64,000 nt of DNA from an uncultured Prevotellaceae bacterium (GCA_902794405.1 CADBHI010000006.1:62001-126000); one strand, 5' to 3'. Shown: positions 14,112 to 24,835, numbered from the stretch's first letter. The notes: a model not told the origin generated them from the sequence alone. Translations and numbers: made by a program.

Positions 14112-16949
14112 ATGAGAATTCACTTCCTTCTGTCAGTATTATTGCTGGCCTTCAGTCATGTGCAGGCTGGCTCACTCGACGATATCCGTCAGGCGCTTGA
14201 GGCATCTTCTATGTCGCAGGTTCAGGAAAAGGTATATGTACATACCGATAACCAGTGTTACTTCATAGGCGATACCTTGTGGTACAAAGCCTATGTCGTC
14301 AGGGCTGATAACCTGGAGCCTACCGACATGAGCCGCATCCTTTACGTTGAACTGCTGTCGCCTGACGGCATGTTAGTGGAGCGTCAGCAGGTGATTGTGG
14401 CCCCAGAAGGCTATAGCTGTGGACAGTTTGCCCTGAAAGACTCGCTTTATTCCGGATATTATGAACTGCGTGCCTATACGCGCTGGATGCTGAACTTCGG
14501 TGTGTCGGAACACATGTATACGGTACAGGAAACCTGGAAGTTCATGAACCGCCAGCTCTGTGCCGATTATTACCGTTTGTGGGATGGTCTCTACTCTCGT
14601 GTGCTACCTATATATAGTAAGCCGGAGACGCCTGGCGACTACGACGCACGCCGTATGTACCAGCGTCCGAAGACCCGCCTGCAGAAACCAAAGAAGGATG
14701 AGCTCTTCGTGACATTCTATCCTGAGGGCGGAACGCTGGTGGAAGGTTTGGAAAGTCGTGTGGCCTTTGCGGTGGAAGACCAGAATACCGAAGCCGTCAA
14801 TATTAAAGGTGTCCTGATGCAGAACGGTGAGAAGGTGGGCGACATACAGACGACCCATGAAGGGCGTGGCGTCTTTACCGTGACCCCTGGCAGCAAACGG
14901 ATGGAAGCCCGTTTTAGCTGGCGTGGAAAGAGCTATACCTTCAGTCTGCCAAAGGCAGAGCAGAGCGGTGCTGTGCTGACGATGGACGGAGGTCGTGCTA
15001 TGATTCGTGGCCGTGGACTGCCCAAAGACCGTGAGTATGGCCTGAGCATCCTCTGTCGAGGTGCCTTAGAACACTTCACTCCCATTGCCCTTGGTCAGGT
15101 GGCCGATGGAACTGCCGTTAGTGTGGATTTACCGATAGCCGACCTGCCTACAGGCGTGAACGACGTGACGGTGTTTGACAGTGACGGCCGTATATTGGCC
15201 GACCGTCTGTTCTTCGTGAGGGGAGGCGATGTAGTTGCCCCCAGTATTGTCGATAACATCAATCCCCGACAAACCTATCAGCCCTACGAACCGATTACCG
15301 TCAATGTGAACTTGGAACCAGAGACCACGTTCTCTTTGTCTGTGCGTGACACGGGTACCGACGAGCCGACTTATAACGACGGCAATGTGATGACCGACCT
15401 CCTGCTGTCGTCAGAGCTTCGCGGCTTTATTGCCCATCCGGCGTACTATTTCGAACGCGACGATAAGGAGCATAACAGTCGGTTAGACTTGCTGATGATG
15501 GTGCAGGGTTGGCGTAAGTACCGCTGGGAGGAGTTGAGCGATACTGCCTGGAAGGCGCGTTACGAGCCAGAGGTCACCATGACTGTTAGCGGTGAGGTCT
15601 ATAAGATGTTGAGCATCCCTGAGGTGGAGCAGGATGAGGTGCCGTCGTGGCAGAAAGGTGTAGGCATGGTGGGCATCAAGTCGATGTCGAACACCAATGC
15701 TGAGGATGACCCTTGGGCTGAAGAGACCACCGAGGAGAATGCCATCGTCGACAGTCGTGACATCGGCATGGATGCTACGGTCGACCAGACGGTGTCTGCC
15801 ATAGAACTTGGTGGCATTGAGAATGCCAATGACATGTTGGGCATTGATCATTCCACCCTGAAGCATGAGGTATTAGTTGAGGCAGAGCTGATGTTAGGCG
15901 ACGAGGTGGCCGGTGGCGTGCAAAAGACCCAGAACGGACGCTTCGTGTTTGAGATACCACCTTTCTACGGTGCCACCTACCTGAATCTGAAGGCCTATAA
16001 GGAGAAGGATTCGTTGCGTAAGGCCATGACATCACGTAGCGATGCAACGGTGTATCGCGAGGATGCCTATTCCGACTATTTCGTGAAGCGCGACATGCCC
16101 TATCCGGTGTTTACCCATAAATACAACTACTACGAGAACCATGCCCCCGAGTGGGAGGTGACGATAGAGGAGGACTCGCTGTCGGATTTGTCGATGGAGA
16201 ATGATGTCCATCAGCTACAGAATGTCAATGTGCAGGGACGTCGTCGTGGCCGCCGTGCCATCGACTGGCAGAAACCAGCTTATGTGCGTGATGCCTACGA
16301 CCTGTACAATGACTTGACGGATTACGGTCTGTCGTACGGCAAGTTCGATATGCGCCAGTTCCCGTTGCAGGTGGCCAAGTTCCTGTTTGGTAACATGGGC
16401 CGTCCTGTACATTTCAATGTCGATGGACGTGTGGACGGGATGACTTACTGGCGTAACTACGACTCTACAGGCAATCTTGATACTGATATGGCAGAATTGG
16501 TACGCGAGAGTGAGCAGAAGCGCTCGGCGGCTAACGTGTTTAACCGGCTGAAGCTGTCGCGTTTGCAAGACATCCGTGTCTTCAGTGACTACGAGCCTCG
16601 CAATGAGGACTCGACGATGGTGGTGAGTGCATACCTTGCCGACGCCACGGTCGAGATGGTACCCATTGCTGCCGACGGTAAGCAGGTGGTCTATCGTGAC
16701 CGGCATATCTACCTGCACGGCATGAACGAAGCCGTCGACTTCTATCAGCCGGACTATAGCCGGCTCAGTGGTTTGCCTGCCGATAATCCTCCAGCCGACT
16801 ACCGCCGCACCCTCTATTGGAATCCCAATGCCCGCAGCGATGAAGACGGCCGTTTCACCGCCACCTTTTATAATAATGGCAAGGAGACGCGTATCAAGAT
16901 GAGTGCTGCGAGCGTTACTCCCGACGGTCGTCTGCTGTATTCCAAGTAG
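14112..16949 (+). CDS. Macroglobulin-like (MG2-domain) exported protein
   Basis: 945 residues with a signal peptide (MRIHFLLSVLLLAFSHVQAG). Residues about 35-130 resemble the MG2 domain (VYVHTDNQCYFIGDTLWYKAYV) that opens Bacteroidetes macroglobulin-type and TonB-plug-associated proteins. The central part is a series of beta domains (for example FVTFYPEGGTLVEGLESRVAF). The end contains NPNARSDEDGRFTATFYNN, typical of the C-terminal region of this group. No thioester motif (CGEQ) and no clear TonB plug were seen, so a protease-trapping function is not supported. A cell-envelope structural or assembly role is likely. The start was placed at ATG 14112 rather than an in-frame TTG at 14103. A 19-bp hairpin follows the gene. 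Confidence 0.65.
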   Translation: MRIHFLLSVLLLAFSHVQAGSLDDIRQALEASSMSQVQEKVYVHTDNQCYFIGDTLWYKAYVVRADNLEPTDMSRILYVELLSPDGMLVERQQVIVAPEGYSCGQFALKDSLYSGYYELRAYTRWMLNFGVSEHMYTVQETWKFMNRQLCADYYRLWDGLYSRVLPIYSKPETPGDYDARRMYQRPKTRLQKPKKDELFVTFYPEGGTLVEGLESRVAFAVEDQNTEAVNIKGVLMQNGEKVGDIQTTHEGRGVFTVTPGSKRMEARFSWRGKSYTFSLPKAEQSGAVLTMDGGRAMIRGRGLPKDREYGLSILCRGALEHFTPIALGQVADGTAVSVDLPIADLPTGVNDVTVFDSDGRILADRLFFVRGGDVVAPSIVDNINPRQTYQPYEPITVNVNLEPETTFSLSVRDTGTDEPTYNDGNVMTDLLLSSELRGFIAHPAYYFERDDKEHNSRLDLLMMVQGWRKYRWEELSDTAWKARYEPEVTMTVSGEVYKMLSIPEVEQDEVPSWQKGVGMVGIKSMSNTNAEDDPWAEETTEENAIVDSRDIGMDATVDQTVSAIELGGIENANDMLGIDHSTLKHEVLVEAELMLGDEVAGGVQKTQNGRFVFEIPPFYGATYLNLKAYKEKDSLRKAMTSRSDATVYREDAYSDYFVKRDMPYPVFTHKYNYYENHAPEWEVTIEEDSLSDLSMENDVHQLQNVNVQGRRRGRRAIDWQKPAYVRDAYDLYNDLTDYGLSYGKFDMRQFPLQVAKFLFGNMGRPVHFNVDGRVDGMTYWRNYDSTGNLDTDMAELVRESEQKRSAANVFNRLKLSRLQDIRVFSDYEPRNEDSTMVVSAYLADATVEMVPIAADGKQVVYRDRHIYLHGMNEAVDFYQPDYSRLSGLPADNPPADYRRTLYWNPNARSDEDGRFTATFYNNGKETRIKMSAASVTPDGRLLYSK

Positions 16950-16981
16950 TTCCGTCAGAGCCCCTATAGTCCCCAACTTCC

Positions 16982-17040
16982 TTACCAACAGCGTTTTTTG
17001 TCAAAAAGTGAAGAAAGAAAACAAAAAACGCTGTTGGTAA
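16982..17040 (+). terminator. Hairpin after the MG2-domain gene
   Basis: Perfect 19-base arms (16982-17000 and 17022-17040; core CCAACAGCGTTTTTTG) with a 21-base A-rich loop, followed by T-rich sequence. It separates the MG2 gene from the PL11 promoter. Confidence 0.75.
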
Positions 17041-17055
17041 TTTCGTTTTTATTCG

Positions 17056-17063
17056 TACCTTTG
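17056..17063 (+). promoter_or_regulatory. -7 box for the first PL11 gene
   Basis: TACCTTTG, 32 bases before the ATG at 17096, directly after the upstream terminator. Confidence 0.7.
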
Positions 17064-17095
17064 CACCAGAATTACAAACTAATAACTAAAGAAGG

Positions 17096-18031
17096 ATGAA
17101 GAAATGCTTACTTTTAGTCCTTTTCGGACTAATGACTATCGGTGTGCAGGCTCAGCGCGTCACCGACAAGTTGGATCGTGGCTTGGTAGCCATGAAGGTG
17201 AATGGCGGCGTGTACCTGAGCTGGCGCATCTTCGGTGAAGAGTATTATGACGTTACCTATAATGTGTATCGTGACGGTGTGAAGGTGAACGACGCTCCCC
17301 TGAGTGTGTCGAACTATACCGACAAGGGTGCTACGACAGCCAGCACCTATGCTGTGGCTGCTGTTGTGAACGGCAAGGAACAGGAGAAGTGCAAGGAGGT
17401 CACCCCGTGGGGTACCAGCTACAAGGAAATCAAGTTGAAGCATGAGGGCATTCAGAGCACACTGATTCCCAACGACGCCAGCTGTGCCGATGTTGACGGC
17501 GACGGTGAGCTGGAGATCTTGATGAAGTTCGATAACCTGAGCGAGATGAACGCCAGCTATCCGAAGGGCGGCTACAAGGGCGAGTACTCGATTTTCGAGT
17601 GTCTGAAGATGGACGGTACCCGCTTGTGGTGGGTAAACTGCGGCCCGAACATGGGTGACTTCCAGAATAACGAGCAGAATATCGTGGGCTACGACTGGGA
17701 CGGCGACGGCTGTGCCGAGGTGGTGATGCGTGCCTGTGATGGTACGGTCATCCACATGGCCGATGGCACGACATACACCGTGGGTAATGCCTCGACCAAT
17801 GTGCGTGCTGCCACGGGTGGCGGCACCAACTGGTTTGTGATTACTACGGGTGAGTACCTTGTATATATGGATGGTAAGACGGGTAAGCCCTATGAGTGCC
17901 TGCCTTATCCGCTGAAGCTTTTGGAAAGCGGTGAGACCGATGTCAACAAAGCTTGGGGCGACGGCTACGGCCATCGTGCCTCGAAGCACTTCTTCGGTGC
18001 GCCCGCGGCATCTATACCCGTCATAAGATGA
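17096..18031 (+). pseudogene. Rhamnogalacturonan lyase (PL11), 5' part before frameshift
   Basis: 311 codons in this frame, authentic up to about 18003. A signal peptide (MKKCLLLVLFGLMTIGVQAQ) and the N-terminal half of a PL11 beta-propeller are seen, with calcium-loop motifs DVDGDGELEILMKFD and DWDGDGCAEVVMRACDG. At GDGYGHRASKHFFGAP the expected text of about a dozen residues before the RG-YTR motif is missing, and the frame changes inside GCGCCCGCGG (17999-18008). The last ten codons of this frame (AASIPVIR) are out of frame. The rest of the gene continues in another frame at 18004. PL11 enzymes cleave the rhamnogalacturonan-I backbone by beta-elimination. An assembly error is possible, but a deletion between GCGCCC repeats explains it well. 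Confidence 0.85.
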
Positions 18032-21000
18032 TTGCCTATGACGTGGACCCTCAGACCCACAAGCTGAAGGAGCGCTGGCGCTGGTTCAACAATACCAATG
18101 GTCCGTGGAAGGGACAGGGCTATCATAACTACTGCGTGGCTGACGTCGACTTGGATGGCCGCGACGAGATTGTCTTCGGCTCGATGGTCATCGACGACAA
18201 CGGCAAGGGACTCTCGACTACCGGCTTTGGCCACGGCGATGCTGAGCACGTCGGTGACTTGAATCCCTATGCTCCTGGGTTGGAGATATATGCCTGTATG
18301 GAAGACCATGCGGGTAATAACTATCGTGATGCCACGACATCGAAGGTTTACCACCGTTATGTGGCCGACAGGGACGATGGTCGTGCCATGGCCGGCAACT
18401 TCACCAACAGCTTCCCTGGCGGTTTAGGCTGTTCTTCCCGTGAGGGAGCCATCAGTACTGTGACCGGAGAGGCTGTCAGCGGACTTGAGGCAACGGGTGT
18501 CAATACCAACTTCCGCATCTACTGGGACGGTGACCTCTGTGAGGAGACCTTCAACTATCTGAACGGCAAGAACACTGAGGGCTGTGTAGCCAAGTATGGC
18601 TCATGGACACCTATCTATACTTGTGCAGGTTCAATGACCAATAACGACACAAAGGGTACACCCTGCTATCAGGGTGACATCCTGGGCGACTGGCGCGAGG
18701 AGATTATCATGCGTACGGGCAATAACAACATCCGTATCTATTCTACCCCAACGGAAACGAAGTGGCGTAACTATACGCTCTGGCATGACCATCAGTACCG
18801 TAATGCAATGGTCTGGCAGATGTGCGGCTATAACCAGCCTCCCCACACCAGCTACTTCCTTGGTGAGTTGGAGGGTATTACCATTGCTCCGCCGCCCCTC
18901 ACTATGACGGGACGCACCGAAGTTGCCAACGGTGGAACTGTCGGCAAAAGCCTTGACGGCCAGAATGTTATCATCTGCGAAACGGGAAATACCACTGTTT
19001 CGATTGAGGGAGGCGCTCAGCCCGCTGTCCTTACCTTCAACGTGCCGACATGGGTCCAGGGTACTGCTCCCAGTGAGTCAACGAATCAGAATACGAAGAT
19101 TAACTATACCACCTACAACTGTGTGGCTGATGGCGGCGGCATCGGCGGTGCTGCACGGCTCGTGAAGCAGGGCGACGGTGTGCTGACCCTGCCGAAGGCC
19201 GACTTCACCCATACCGGCAATACTGATATCTGGGGAGGTACGCTGAATTTCGACGGCACCATGAAGCAGTCGCCGTTGTGGCTGAACCGCTTTGCACGAC
19301 TGAATTCCAACGGTGGTGAGTTCCTGAGTATCAAGGCTGACTACGGTTCGGCCGTATGTCCTGGTGGTGAAGACGCAAAGGGTACCATCACGGCCGACGA
19401 GATGAGCTTGGGCTTCGGCTCACGTGTCGTCCTCGACCTGTTTGGCAGCGATTTGTCGTCTGACTATCTGAAGGTCAAGACCCTCAAGATAGAGCGCAAA
19501 ACTGGGGCCGCCTGGACAAAGGGTGGACCTGAGTACCTGATGCCTGTCATCGAGGTGGTTGGCCATCTGGCTAACGGTGCCTCGGCTATGGCTCCCGGCA
19601 AGTATGTCATCGGCGAAGTGGAGAACGTTGAGGGTAAACTTGACGACCTGATTCTCGAGGGCATGTCTACGATTAAGAAGAAACTTTACATGGAAGACGG
19701 CAAACTCATTGTGGAGGTCATTGGCCTGCGCGATGCCGGTCAGGTGAAGTGGAGCGGATCAGAGGGCAACAAATGGGACTATGCCGAGACCCAGAACTTC
19801 ATGATCGGAAGTGAACAGACCGTATTCGTATCGGGCGACGACGTGACCTTCAACAATGAGGCTGGTCAGAAGAGCATCTCCCTGAATGGCGACCTTTATC
19901 CCGGCGTGATTACCATTGAAGGCACCAACTCCTTTAGCTTTACTGGTAACGGCAGCTGGGGCGGCGATGCCTCGTTCGTACATCAGGGAACGGGCACGGT
20001 GTCCATTAGCAACAAGAATTCCTATACGGGCGGTAACCACCTGAAGGGTGGTACGACGAAGGTCAGCCTACTTTCCAATCAGTATTCTGCAGTGGGTAAC
20101 TTAGGCGGCCTGACTACCAAGGCTTCCCTGTTTACGATGGAGAACGGTGCTATCCTGCAGACAACGGCAGCGGTAGAGAATGGATCGCCCATGCAGATGA
20201 TAGGCGACGAGGGCGGTGTCATCAACAATGCTGCCGACTTCATCATGGCTCAGGCTGTTTCGGGTACTGTGCTCACCAAGAAAGGTAACGGCACATTGAA
20301 GCTGAATGCGGCCAATAGCCTCACGCGACTTGTTATTGCTGGCGGTCTTGTGACAGGCTCCAGCACACCTGCCAAGACGGTGGAGTTCCAGGGTGGTACG
20401 CTTAACGAGAGCACCGGCACCAGCTACACCATTTATGTACCGGAAGGAAAGACAGGCACATGGAACATGGCCAACCGTTCTACTTATAAGAATAAGGTGA
20501 CGGGTAAGGGCACCCTCAACGCCAACTGCGTGACAGAGAAAGGTACCAACTACTATGCTACCCGTACGCCGATAGAGTGCGACTTCAGTCAGTTCGAGGG
20601 AACGCTGAAGCCTTCGTCCAACTTGGATGATCCTGCCGTTCTGCGTTTCACTCTTAACACTGGCGGTGGTATGCCCAAGGGCACGATGAACATTGCCGCG
20701 ACCGTTGAGGTGCAGAACAGCGGAAAGACGTTCACCATTGGTAAGGTGATGGGTAGCGGCAAGCTTGGCGGCAGTTGTACGTTCAGCAATGGTGCCAGTG
20801 TGGGTGCCAACACCTGGCAGGTTGGTAACGACGATGACTGGGCAACGACGGTGAAGGTTACCTCGAATGCCAATTTCGTGAAGCTCGGAGCTGGCAGAAT
20901 CAACTGGAACGGTGCCAACAGCAACACTGGAGCTACCACCATCAAAGCCGGTGAACTCTGCTTGGGCACGTCAGCCAACTTAGGTACTGGCCGTCTGAGC

Positions 21001-21561
21001 GTTGAAGCCGGAGCCACGCTGTCGGGCAACAATACGGCTAAGGCTGCTCTTGCCAATTCGAGTGTCAACATCAGTGGCACGCTGCAGCCTGGTAATTCGG
21101 CCGCTGCCGCTACAGGCTCTTTGTATTTCGACAACAAGAACGTAACCATCGGTTCTGGTGGTAAGCTGGTGATACGTGCTGCACGTAACGGCGGCTCTAC
21201 TACCCTTGAGGGTATCAACACGCTGACCATCAACGGCACTATCTGTGTGCAGGCTATTGAGGGTCATACGCTGAAGGTGGGTGATGAGATACGTCTTTGG
21301 TCGGAAACGACGAAGCTCTCAGGCACTCCGACGTTTGACATGCAGGGTGGTGTGACTTGGGACACCAGCCGCATCAGCGAGGGTGTGCTCGTAGTGAAGG
21401 ACGTGGTGACGGGCATTAGTGGTGCTTTGGCCGACAGCGACCCGTTGAACGTCTACGACCTGCAGGGTCGGCTTGTGAGTCGTCAGGCAACAGCAACCAG
21501 CACCGAAGGACTGCCCAAAGGCATCTATATCCGTGGCGGAAGGAAAGTCATTGTTAAGTGA
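18004..21561 (+). pseudogene. Rhamnogalacturonan lyase (PL11), 3' part with long repeat-rich extension
   Basis: Continuation of the preceding PL11 gene after a frame change. It resumes at RGIYTRHKMIAYDVDP and completes the propeller (DVDLDGRDEIVFGSM, GHGDAEHVGDLNP, GDILGDWREEIIMR) to about 18890. The next 2.6 kb encode a non-catalytic extension of autotransporter-like beta-helix repeats (KQGDGVLTLPKADFTHTGNT, KKGNGTLKLNAANSLTRL, KLGAGRINWNGANSNTGAT). The end, YDLQGRLV...GIYIRGGRKVIVK, is the tail seen on exported Prevotella proteins and shared with the proteins ending at 35594 and 63050. Without ribosomal frameshifting or correction of the lesion this part would not be made from its own start. 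It was probably a surface-exposed or secreted lyase. Confidence 0.85.
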
Positions 21562-21572
21562 TGTGTTGGAAT

Positions 21573-22967
21573 ATGAGTAAGAAGACGTTTTTCTCATGGT
21601 GGTTAGCACTTACCCCCCTTGCTTTGCAGGCGCAGACTGCCCGACAGTTTACAGTCAATATCACCGACGACGGGAAGGCCAATATGGTGGCCTACCTGCC
21701 GTCGAACCCTAACGGACGGGCCGTCGTCGACCTGCCGGGCGGCGGCTACACCCATTTGGCAACGCAGCACGAAGGCCACGACTGGGCCGGCTATTTCAAC
21801 AGTCAGGGCATAGCCTTCTTTGTTGTCACCTACCGTATGCCGGGCGGCGACCGCACCATTCCCGTGGGTGATGCCCAGAAAGCCATCCGTACCGTGCGCG
21901 ACTCGGCGGCCGTCTGGGGCATCAATCCCTACGATGTCGGCATCATGGGCTTCTCAGCAGGAGGACATTTAGCCTCGACGGTGTCGACACACAGCGAGTT
22001 TGGCTGCCGCCCCGACTTCAGTATCCTCTTCTATCCTGTCATCTCGATGAACGAGCGCGAGACCCACAGTGGCTCCGTCAACGCATTCTTAGGCAGCGAC
22101 AAGGGAAACCGTGAACTTGTGCGCAGCTATTCCAACCAGAACGCCGTGCGTATCCATGAGACGCCGCCGGCCATTATCCTGATGGCCAACGACGACCAGG
22201 CCGTGCCGCCAGTCACCAACGGCATCGCCTATTATTCGGCCATGCGCCGGGCTGGCAACGAGTGTGCCCTGCACGTCTATCCCACGGGAGGCCATGGCTT
22301 CGGGTTCCGCACGAACTTCCGCTATCATGACCAGATGCTCAACGACCTCACCACATGGTTCAACCACCTGAAGGCTCCTGCTGCCGATGCCATTCGTGTG
22401 GCCTGTATCGGCAACAGCATTACCGAGGGGATGGGCATCGACATGGCCTCTCAGCAGGGCTATCCCGCACAGCTGCAGCGCATGTTAGGCAGCGGCTACA
22501 ACGTTCGTAACTACGGCGTCAGCGCCCGTACGCTGCTCAACCAAGGCGACATTCCTTACATGAAGGAACGGGCTTGGCGTGATGCCCAGGCCTTCAATCC
22601 CAACATTGTGCTCATCAAGTTAGGTACCAACGACTCCAAGGACTATAACTGGAACGCTCATGGCAAGGAGTTTGCCACCGACCTGCAAGCAATGGTCGAC
22701 ACGCTGAAGGCACTCCCTGCGAAGCCAAGAATCTACCTGTGTACTCCCATTCCTGCCTTCGAGGACAAGTGGGGCATCACCGACTCCGTCATCGTCAACG
22801 GTGTGATACCTGCCGTTCGGCAAGTAGCCAAAAAGAATAAGCTGACGGTCATCGACCTCCACGCCGTTGTCACCGATCCCAACGACATGACGGGCGACAA
22901 GATTCACCCCAATGCCCGTGGCGCTCGCCGTATGGCTGAGTGCATAGCCGAGGAATTGAAGAAATAG
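21573..22967 (+). CDS. Two-domain esterase: alpha/beta hydrolase plus SGNH hydrolase
   Basis: 464 residues with a signal peptide (MSKKTFFSWWLALTPLALQAQ). Domain 1 (about 25-265) is an alpha/beta hydrolase with the oxyanion text DLPGGGYTHLA, nucleophile GFSAGGH (Ser128) and HVYPTGGHGFG carrying the catalytic His. Domain 2 (about 275-464) is an SGNH/GDSL hydrolase with block I GNSITEG (Ser282), GTND, and DKIHPNARG with the catalytic Asp-x-x-His. Both folds include carbohydrate acetyl-esterases. Lying between two PL11 lyases, removal of acetyl groups from rhamnogalacturonan is the likely role. Start candidates at 21558 (GTG), 21561 and 21573 exist; 21573 gives the best signal peptide. The gene overlaps or abuts the end of the lyase gene, so they were probably one operon. 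Confidence 0.85.
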   Translation: MSKKTFFSWWLALTPLALQAQTARQFTVNITDDGKANMVAYLPSNPNGRAVVDLPGGGYTHLATQHEGHDWAGYFNSQGIAFFVVTYRMPGGDRTIPVGDAQKAIRTVRDSAAVWGINPYDVGIMGFSAGGHLASTVSTHSEFGCRPDFSILFYPVISMNERETHSGSVNAFLGSDKGNRELVRSYSNQNAVRIHETPPAIILMANDDQAVPPVTNGIAYYSAMRRAGNECALHVYPTGGHGFGFRTNFRYHDQMLNDLTTWFNHLKAPAADAIRVACIGNSITEGMGIDMASQQGYPAQLQRMLGSGYNVRNYGVSARTLLNQGDIPYMKERAWRDAQAFNPNIVLIKLGTNDSKDYNWNAHGKEFATDLQAMVDTLKALPAKPRIYLCTPIPAFEDKWGITDSVIVNGVIPAVRQVAKKNKLTVIDLHAVVTDPNDMTGDKIHPNARGARRMAECIAEELKK

Positions 22968-22979
22968 AGACGTGAAGGC

Positions 22980-24812
22980 CTATTTCAGGTAGTCGGTGCG
23001 GTCGGGGCCGATGTAGTAACCAAGTTCGGAGGGCTGGTTGTAGGCAACGTTCTGGGTGGCTACTGACAGGCGGTAGGGGATGTCCTGCATCAGACAGTTG
23101 ATGCGGTAGTCAGTAGGGATGGTCGAGACGTAGAGACGAAGTTCGGTGGACTCACGGTTGCGTACGAGCACCTCCTCTCGCCAGTCGCCAAGTATATCGG
23201 CACAGAGGCAGGGGTTTGACTTTGTGCCGTTGTTGAACTGGCCATCAAAGCGTTGCAGCTCAACAACTTGTTGGTTCTCCCAATCATATTTCGTAATGGC
23301 CGAGCGGTCGAGCAGCTCGCGCAGCAGGTCCCCATCCCACCAGATGCCGAAGTTGATGGATAGTCGTCCGTTGCCCACTACTTCGCCCTTCATGTTTCTG
23401 ATGCCGTGACTGTCGATGCTCCACATCTCGCAGCCGTAGCTTGTGGGGTCGATGTCGGCAGCCATACAGCGGCCCACGTCGGTGTTCGACTTGATTTGGA
23501 ACACCACCTCGCCTGTACGTGCGTTCCTTAATTCTGAACCATCGCGCTTGTTCTCGTGGCAGTCCCAGATATATAGCTTGTTGGTCTTTGGGTCTGCAAC
23601 GAGGTGGATGGCGTCGCCGTGGCCCATACCCGTATTGTAGAGCCCTCGTCCGTCGTGGTCGACGGCCATTGAGCCGTAGGTAATCTCGTCGTATCCGTCG
23701 CCGTCGACATCGGCTATGCGCAGGTTATGGTTGCCCTGTCCGGCATAGCCTCGCCACTCCGGTTCATTGGTGTCGAACGTCCAGCGGTTCTTCAGTTCCT
23801 TTCCGTCCCAGTCCCAGGCGGCAATCACCGTCCGTGTGTAGTAGCCGCGGCAGAAGATGGCGGAAGCCCCCCCTACTGCCCCCGAGGGGGCTTCAATAGT
23901 TTTTCCCAAGTAACCGACGGCGGCGAGGAAGCGGTCGGAACGGTTTGCCTTATTGTCGCCCCATACAGCGGCGTTGCCGCGCTGCGGGATGTAGGGTTTT
24001 GTGTCGAGTATTTGGCCTGTCAGGCCGTCGAATACTGTTAGGAACTCGGGGCCTTCGAGAATGCGGCCGTCGGCGTTGCGGTAGTCGGCGAGAGAATCGC
24101 CGACCACTCTGCCTTGGGCGTCGCGGGTGCCGTCGGCGGTGCGGCACATCATTTCGGCCCGTCCGTCGCCGTCGAAGTCGTAGACCATGAATTGTGTGTA
24201 GTGGGCACCGGCGCGGATGTTGCGGCCTAAGTCAATGCGCCATAGCCGAGTGCCGTCCAGTCGGTAGCAGTCGATGAACACCGGGTCCGTATAGCCGTCG
24301 TGCGCATTGTCGTGGGCGTTCCAAGGCTCCCACTTCAGGAAAATCTCGTATTGTCCGTCGCCGTCTACATCACCTACCGAAGCATCGTTGGCCGTGTAGC
24401 GGCCTTCGGGTTTTTGGAGGGGGATAAGGAGGAAAGCCCCCCCTACGGCCCCCGAGGGGGCTTCTATAGTGTTACTTATACCATCGGGAGCCGAATGGGG
24501 GGCTTTTGTTGGAATGCGCACTTCGTAGGTGGCATCGCCGTCTATCGGATGCTCATCGATGAAGAAGGTACCGCCGGTGGTCAGCGGCTCGGCGTTGAGT
24601 TTCACGCCATTACGATACACATCGTAGGGCTGTCCCTTGGCATCGCTCATGAGCGTTCGCCAGCTGACGGCCACCTTGCCGTCGGCCGTTCTGACGGCCA
24701 CCACGCCGCGGTTCAGTCGTTCGGTACTGAGTTTGGAATAGTCGTATTGAGTTTGTGCCTGTAAGCCAATGCCAAGCAGGGCAAATGCGGTAAAGATCAG
24801 TAGCTGTTTCAT
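22980..24812 (-). CDS. Rhamnogalacturonan lyase (PL11) with two in-frame palindromes
   Basis: 610 residues: signal peptide (MKQLLIFTAFALLGIGLQAQ), then a complete PL11 propeller with metal-loop motifs DVDGDGQYEIFLKWEPWNAHDNAHDG (shortened: DVDGDGQYEIFLKWE), DFDGDGRAEMMCRTADG, DVDGDGYDEITYGSM and GDILGDWREEVLVR. It ends SELGYYIGPDRTDYLK without the long extension or sorting tail of the other PL11. It acts outside the cell or in the periplasm on rhamnogalacturonan-I fragments. Two 32-base palindromic elements (23863-23894 and 24433-24464) are translated as near-identical TIEAPSGAVGGA segments at about residues 117-127 and 307-317. The gene converges with the esterase gene (12-base gap) and has a TACCTTTG box at 24836-24843. 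Confidence 0.93.
   Translation of the reverse strand: MKQLLIFTAFALLGIGLQAQTQYDYSKLSTERLNRGVVAVRTADGKVAVSWRTLMSDAKGQPYDVYRNGVKLNAEPLTTGGTFFIDEHPIDGDATYEVRIPTKAPHSAPDGISNTIEAPSGAVGGAFLLIPLQKPEGRYTANDASVGDVDGDGQYEIFLKWEPWNAHDNAHDGYTDPVFIDCYRLDGTRLWRIDLGRNIRAGAHYTQFMVYDFDGDGRAEMMCRTADGTRDAQGRVVGDSLADYRNADGRILEGPEFLTVFDGLTGQILDTKPYIPQRGNAAVWGDNKANRSDRFLAAVGYLGKTIEAPSGAVGGASAIFCRGYYTRTVIAAWDWDGKELKNRWTFDTNEPEWRGYAGQGNHNLRIADVDGDGYDEITYGSMAVDHDGRGLYNTGMGHGDAIHLVADPKTNKLYIWDCHENKRDGSELRNARTGEVVFQIKSNTDVGRCMAADIDPTSYGCEMWSIDSHGIRNMKGEVVGNGRLSINFGIWWDGDLLRELLDRSAITKYDWENQQVVELQRFDGQFNNGTKSNPCLCADILGDWREEVLVRNRESTELRLYVSTIPTDYRINCLMQDIPYRLSVATQNVAYNQPSELGYYIGPDRTDYLK
23863..23894. repeat. Palindromic in-frame element, copy A
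   Basis: Starts GAAGCCCCC and ends GGGGGCTTC, with the inner palindrome GCCCCCGAGGGGGC. Differs from copy B (24433-24464) at two bases over 32. Translated on the minus strand within TIEAPSGAVGGAS. Confidence 0.9.
24433..24464. repeat. Palindromic in-frame element, copy B
   Basis: Same element as copy A, same orientation and same codon phase, giving TIEAPSGAVGGAF. It lies in an early loop of the PL11 lyase. Confidence 0.9.
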
Positions 24813-24835
24813 CGTTTAGTCGTTTCTGTCGTGGG

